Source: Klebsiella michiganensis
GTDB taxonomy: Bacteria > Pseudomonadota > Gammaproteobacteria > Enterobacterales > Enterobacteriaceae
Direction of reading: 5' to 3'
DNA length: 64,000 nt
Assembly: GCA_000963575.1 (NCBI GenBank)
Contig: CP011077.1
Coordinates: 3,162,001-3,226,000, forward strand
Both the position numbers and the translations under genes were made by a program. Under the pieces are notes generated by a model, which saw only the letters and a program-made list of their open reading frames with translations, ran no database searches and was not told the DNA's origin. Position 1 is the stretch's first letter. The number at the start of each line of letters is the position of its first letter. This document shows, one piece after another, positions 62,253 to 64,000 of the stretch.

Positions 62253-62270
62253 AGTATAGTACCACTGGTA
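62253..62270 (-). promoter_or_regulatory. yegW promoter -10 with overlapping palindromic operator candidate
   Basis: The palindrome TACCACTGGTA (62260-62270) has perfect 5-bp arms and lies directly beside a minus-strand -10 TATACT (62258-62253), 34 bp upstream of the yegW start. This is a natural site for GntR autoregulation. The -35 region is poor. Confidence 0.45.
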
Positions 62271-62305
62271 TTACGCTGGCTAAAAACTTCTCTTTTAACC
62301 GACAG

Positions 62306-63106
62306 TTACCACCATTCGTGAAAATGATGCACCGGGCCAATGCCGTGCCCGACTTCCAGGGAATCCGCCTGCGCCAGCGCCTTCGATAACCAAATTTTCG
62401 CGGCGGCCACGGTTTGCGTCCAGTCATCATGGCGAGGACGCAGCGCAGCCAGAGCGGCAGACAAAGTACAGCCGGTGCCGTGAGTGTTTTTCGTCTGTAC
62501 GCGCGGCGCGGTGAAGCGCTTCACATCGTGGCGGGTAAACAGCCAGTCAGGGCTTTCTGCGTCGTCGAGGTGCCCGCCCTTCATCAGCACCGCTTCACAG
62601 CCCATCGCCAGCAGGGCTTCGCCCTGTTCACGCATCTCCTTTTCACTCCGCGCATGGGGCGCCCCCAATAGCGCTGCCGCTTCCGGGAGATTGGGCGTGA
62701 TCAGCGCGACATGCGGCAATAGCTTTCGACGTAAACTTTCGACCGCCGACGGGGCCAGCAGCGGATCGCCGCTTTTCGCCAGCATCACCGTGTCCAGTAC
62801 CACGTTCTGCGCCTGATAGAACGCCAGTCGCTCCGCAACGGCTTCGACGATATCGGCCTCAGCCAGCATGCCGATTTTTGTGGTGTCGATGCGCACGTCG
62901 CTCAATACCGAATCCAGCTGCGCCGCCACAAACTCAGGCTCAATACGGTAAACGGACTGCACGCCACGGGTATTTTGCGCCACCAGGGCGGTGATCACGC
63001 TCGTGCCGTAGGCGCCGAGCGCGGAGAAGGTTTTCAGATCGGCCTGGATCCCCGCCCCGCCGCTTGGATCGGTTCCGGCGATGGTTAAGGCGTTGATACG
63101 TTTCAT
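62306..63106 (-). CDS. thiD: hydroxymethylpyrimidine/phosphomethylpyrimidine kinase
   Basis: Phosphorylates HMP and HMP-phosphate to HMP-diphosphate for thiamine synthesis. The start at 63106 gives MKRINALTIAGTDPSGGAGI and 266 aa, as in E. coli; upstream frame residues belong to thiM in another frame. The ribokinase-fold motif is AGTDPSGGAGIQADLKTF, and the C-terminal anion hole is TKNTHGTGCTLSAALAA with the catalytic Cys. It overlaps thiM by 4 bp and is controlled by the same TPP riboswitch. Confidence 0.96.
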   Translation of the reverse strand: MKRINALTIAGTDPSGGAGIQADLKTFSALGAYGTSVITALVAQNTRGVQSVYRIEPEFVAAQLDSVLSDVRIDTTKIGMLAEADIVEAVAERLAFYQAQNVVLDTVMLAKSGDPLLAPSAVESLRRKLLPHVALITPNLPEAAALLGAPHARSEKEMREQGEALLAMGCEAVLMKGGHLDDAESPDWLFTRHDVKRFTAPRVQTKNTHGTGCTLSAALAALRPRHDDWTQTVAAAKIWLSKALAQADSLEVGHGIGPVHHFHEWW

Positions 63107-63891
63107 GCCAGAGCCTCCGCGTGAAGCAGATAAAGGGCGTCGAGGAACGCTGGAGTGAAACTGCCCGGCCCGCGGCTGGCGGCGATAGCCTGCTCGCCGG
63201 CCAGCGACATAAAGCGGCAGGCGGCGGCGACGTTGTCCAGCCGGTTCCCCGGTAAAGCGCAGCACGCAGCGACCACTGCGGAAAGCGCGCAGCCGGTGCC
63301 GACCACACGCGTCATCAGCTCTCCGCCGCCGGCCACGGCAAGCGTTCGCTCTCCATCAGTGACGTAATCAATTTCGCCGGTCACGGCAACCACCGCGCCG
63401 GTTTCGCGCGCCAGCTTTTGCGCCGCCGGGAGCGCCGAAAGTGCATCATCAGTGCTGTCCACGCCGCGCCCCCCGGCCTGCTCCCCCGCCAGCGCCAGGA
63501 TCTCAGACGCATTGCCACGAATGGCGGCCGGCTTCAGTTGGACAATGTCGCGAGCAAAACGCGTGCGGAAAGCCAACCCCCCTACGGCGACCGGGTCGAG
63601 CGCCCACGGCGTTCCGGCGCTATTGGCGGCGTGAATTGCGGCCCGCATCGCGGTCGCCTGCTCTGAGGTCAGCGTCCCGAGGTTGATCAGCAGCGCGCTC
63701 GCCAACCCGCTGAACTGTGCCGCTTCTTCGGCTTCGATCACCATTGCCGGGGCAGCACCCAGCGCCAGCAGCACGTTAGCGGTAAAGGTTTGCACTACGT
63801 CATTGGTCATGCAGTGAACCAGCGGAGAATGCTGGCGGAGGTGGTGTAAAACAGAGGCGGCGGTCGCGCCGGGTAGCAGGTCAGGTTGCAT
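63103..63891 (-). CDS. thiM: hydroxyethylthiazole kinase
   Basis: Salvage kinase for the thiazole part of thiamine (262 aa). The N-terminal region has LVHCMTNDVVQTFTANVLLALGA, the substrate-binding segment. The nucleotide and anion-hole region is VVGTGCALSAVVAACCALPG, with the catalytic Cys. The ATG at 63891 is preceded by AGGAG 10 bases upstream, part of which lies in the riboswitch hairpin. It is the first gene of the thiM-thiD operon. Confidence 0.96.
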   Translation of the reverse strand: MQPDLLPGATAASVLHHLRQHSPLVHCMTNDVVQTFTANVLLALGAAPAMVIEAEEAAQFSGLASALLINLGTLTSEQATAMRAAIHAANSAGTPWALDPVAVGGLAFRTRFARDIVQLKPAAIRGNASEILALAGEQAGGRGVDSTDDALSALPAAQKLARETGAVVAVTGEIDYVTDGERTLAVAGGGELMTRVVGTGCALSAVVAACCALPGNRLDNVAAACRFMSLAGEQAIAASRGPGSFTPAFLDALYLLHAEALA

Positions 63892-63903
63892 AACGGTAAG
63901 GCT

Positions 63904-63937
63904 CCTGTCCGGCGTGAAAGAAGGGACGCCGGACAGG
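63904..63937 (-). promoter_or_regulatory. expression-platform hairpin covering the thiM ribosome site
   Basis: CCTGTCCGGCGT (63904-63915) and ACGCCGGACAGG (63926-63937) are perfect 12-bp complements with a 10-base loop. The 3' arm on the minus strand ends in AGG, the first bases of the AGGAG ribosome site of thiM (63906-63902). Folding would hide the site, the translational type of control known for thiM. Confidence 0.75.
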
Positions 63938-64000
63938 CATCTGACTTCCCTACGCTGGCATTATCCAGATCAGGTGGTACGGGTATTTCTCAGCCTTCAC
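63938..64000 (-). promoter_or_regulatory. TPP riboswitch (THI element), 5' end outside the window
   Basis: The minus strand from the right edge reads GTGAAGGCTGAGAAATACCC, then ACCTGATCTGGATAATGCCA, then GCGTAGGGAAGTC. These are the conserved CUGAGA, ACCUGAUCUGGAUAAUGCCAGCGUAGGGAA blocks of the thiamine pyrophosphate aptamer. The first helix strand lies beyond 64000. TPP binding should lower expression of thiM and thiD. Confidence 0.95.

Noticed and set aside
1..64000. Insertion sequences, integrases, prophage genes, tRNA or rRNA genes
   Set aside because: None of the supported reading frames resembles a transposase, recombinase or phage protein, and I saw no tRNA-like cloverleaf or rRNA segment.

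Overview
The window is a chromosomal segment from a member of the Enterobacteriaceae. Nearly every gene can be matched by remembered sequence and order to the Escherichia coli K-12 stretch that runs from the O-antigen and colanic acid loci through mdtABCD-baeSR to thiMD. The proteins are clearly diverged from E. coli. Some K-12 genes that I would expect are missing: nothing resembling yegI/yegJ/pphC/yegL lies between yegD and mdtA, yegP is not downstream of baeR, and yegX is not next to yegW. An Enterobacter, Lelliottia or Cedecea type of genome would fit, but the genus cannot be settled from the sequence alone. I see no tRNA, rRNA, insertion sequence, prophage or CRISPR array.

Layout. (1) Bases 1-5804, minus strand: the start of an O-antigen cluster, rfbB-rfbA-rfbD-rfbC (dTDP-L-rhamnose synthesis), then wzm-wzt (ABC export of a finished O-polysaccharide) and the N-terminal part of a SAM methyltransferase cut by the window edge. 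Its far end is visibly AT-rich. It is preceded by a JUMPstart/ops leader and then by galF. (2) Bases 7265-29938, minus strand: a complete 20-gene colanic acid operon from wza to wcaM, with its own long leader carrying a JUMPstart/ops element. (3) Bases 30667-41558: housekeeping and signalling genes yegH, asmA, dcd, udk, dgcE, alkA and yegD. (4) Bases 41609-42134: a decayed toxin-antitoxin locus. The HTH antitoxin is intact, the RelE/HigB-like toxin is a frameshifted and internally deleted remnant, and there is a tandem operator. (5) Bases 42343-53321, plus strand: the mdtABCD-baeSR multidrug efflux and envelope stress operon with a candidate BaeR box. (6) Bases 53415-56668: two small unassigned genes, trhP, the small RNA CyaR with a CRP-type promoter, and yegS. 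(7) Bases 56912-64000: fbaB, the yegTUV/yegW nucleoside-type cluster, and thiM-thiD under a TPP riboswitch that runs off the right edge.

How the parts work together. GalF, RfbBADC and the Cps/Gmd/Fcl enzymes feed nucleotide sugars into two surface polysaccharides. The O-antigen uses Wzm/Wzt export, while colanic acid uses WcaJ priming, WzxC flipping and Wza-Wzb-Wzc polymerisation control. Both operons carry an ops element for RfaH. BaeSR controls its own efflux pumps.

Most of the window is well-known biology. The points most worth a second look are the broken toxin beside a live antitoxin with paired operators, the probable O-chain terminating methyltransferase next to a Wzt that has a C-terminal extension, the uncharacterised yegTUVW set with a candidate operator, two small unknown genes, and an intergenic palindromic repeat found three times, twice inside the colanic acid operon. 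Gene names and E. coli lengths are from memory; no database search was possible.
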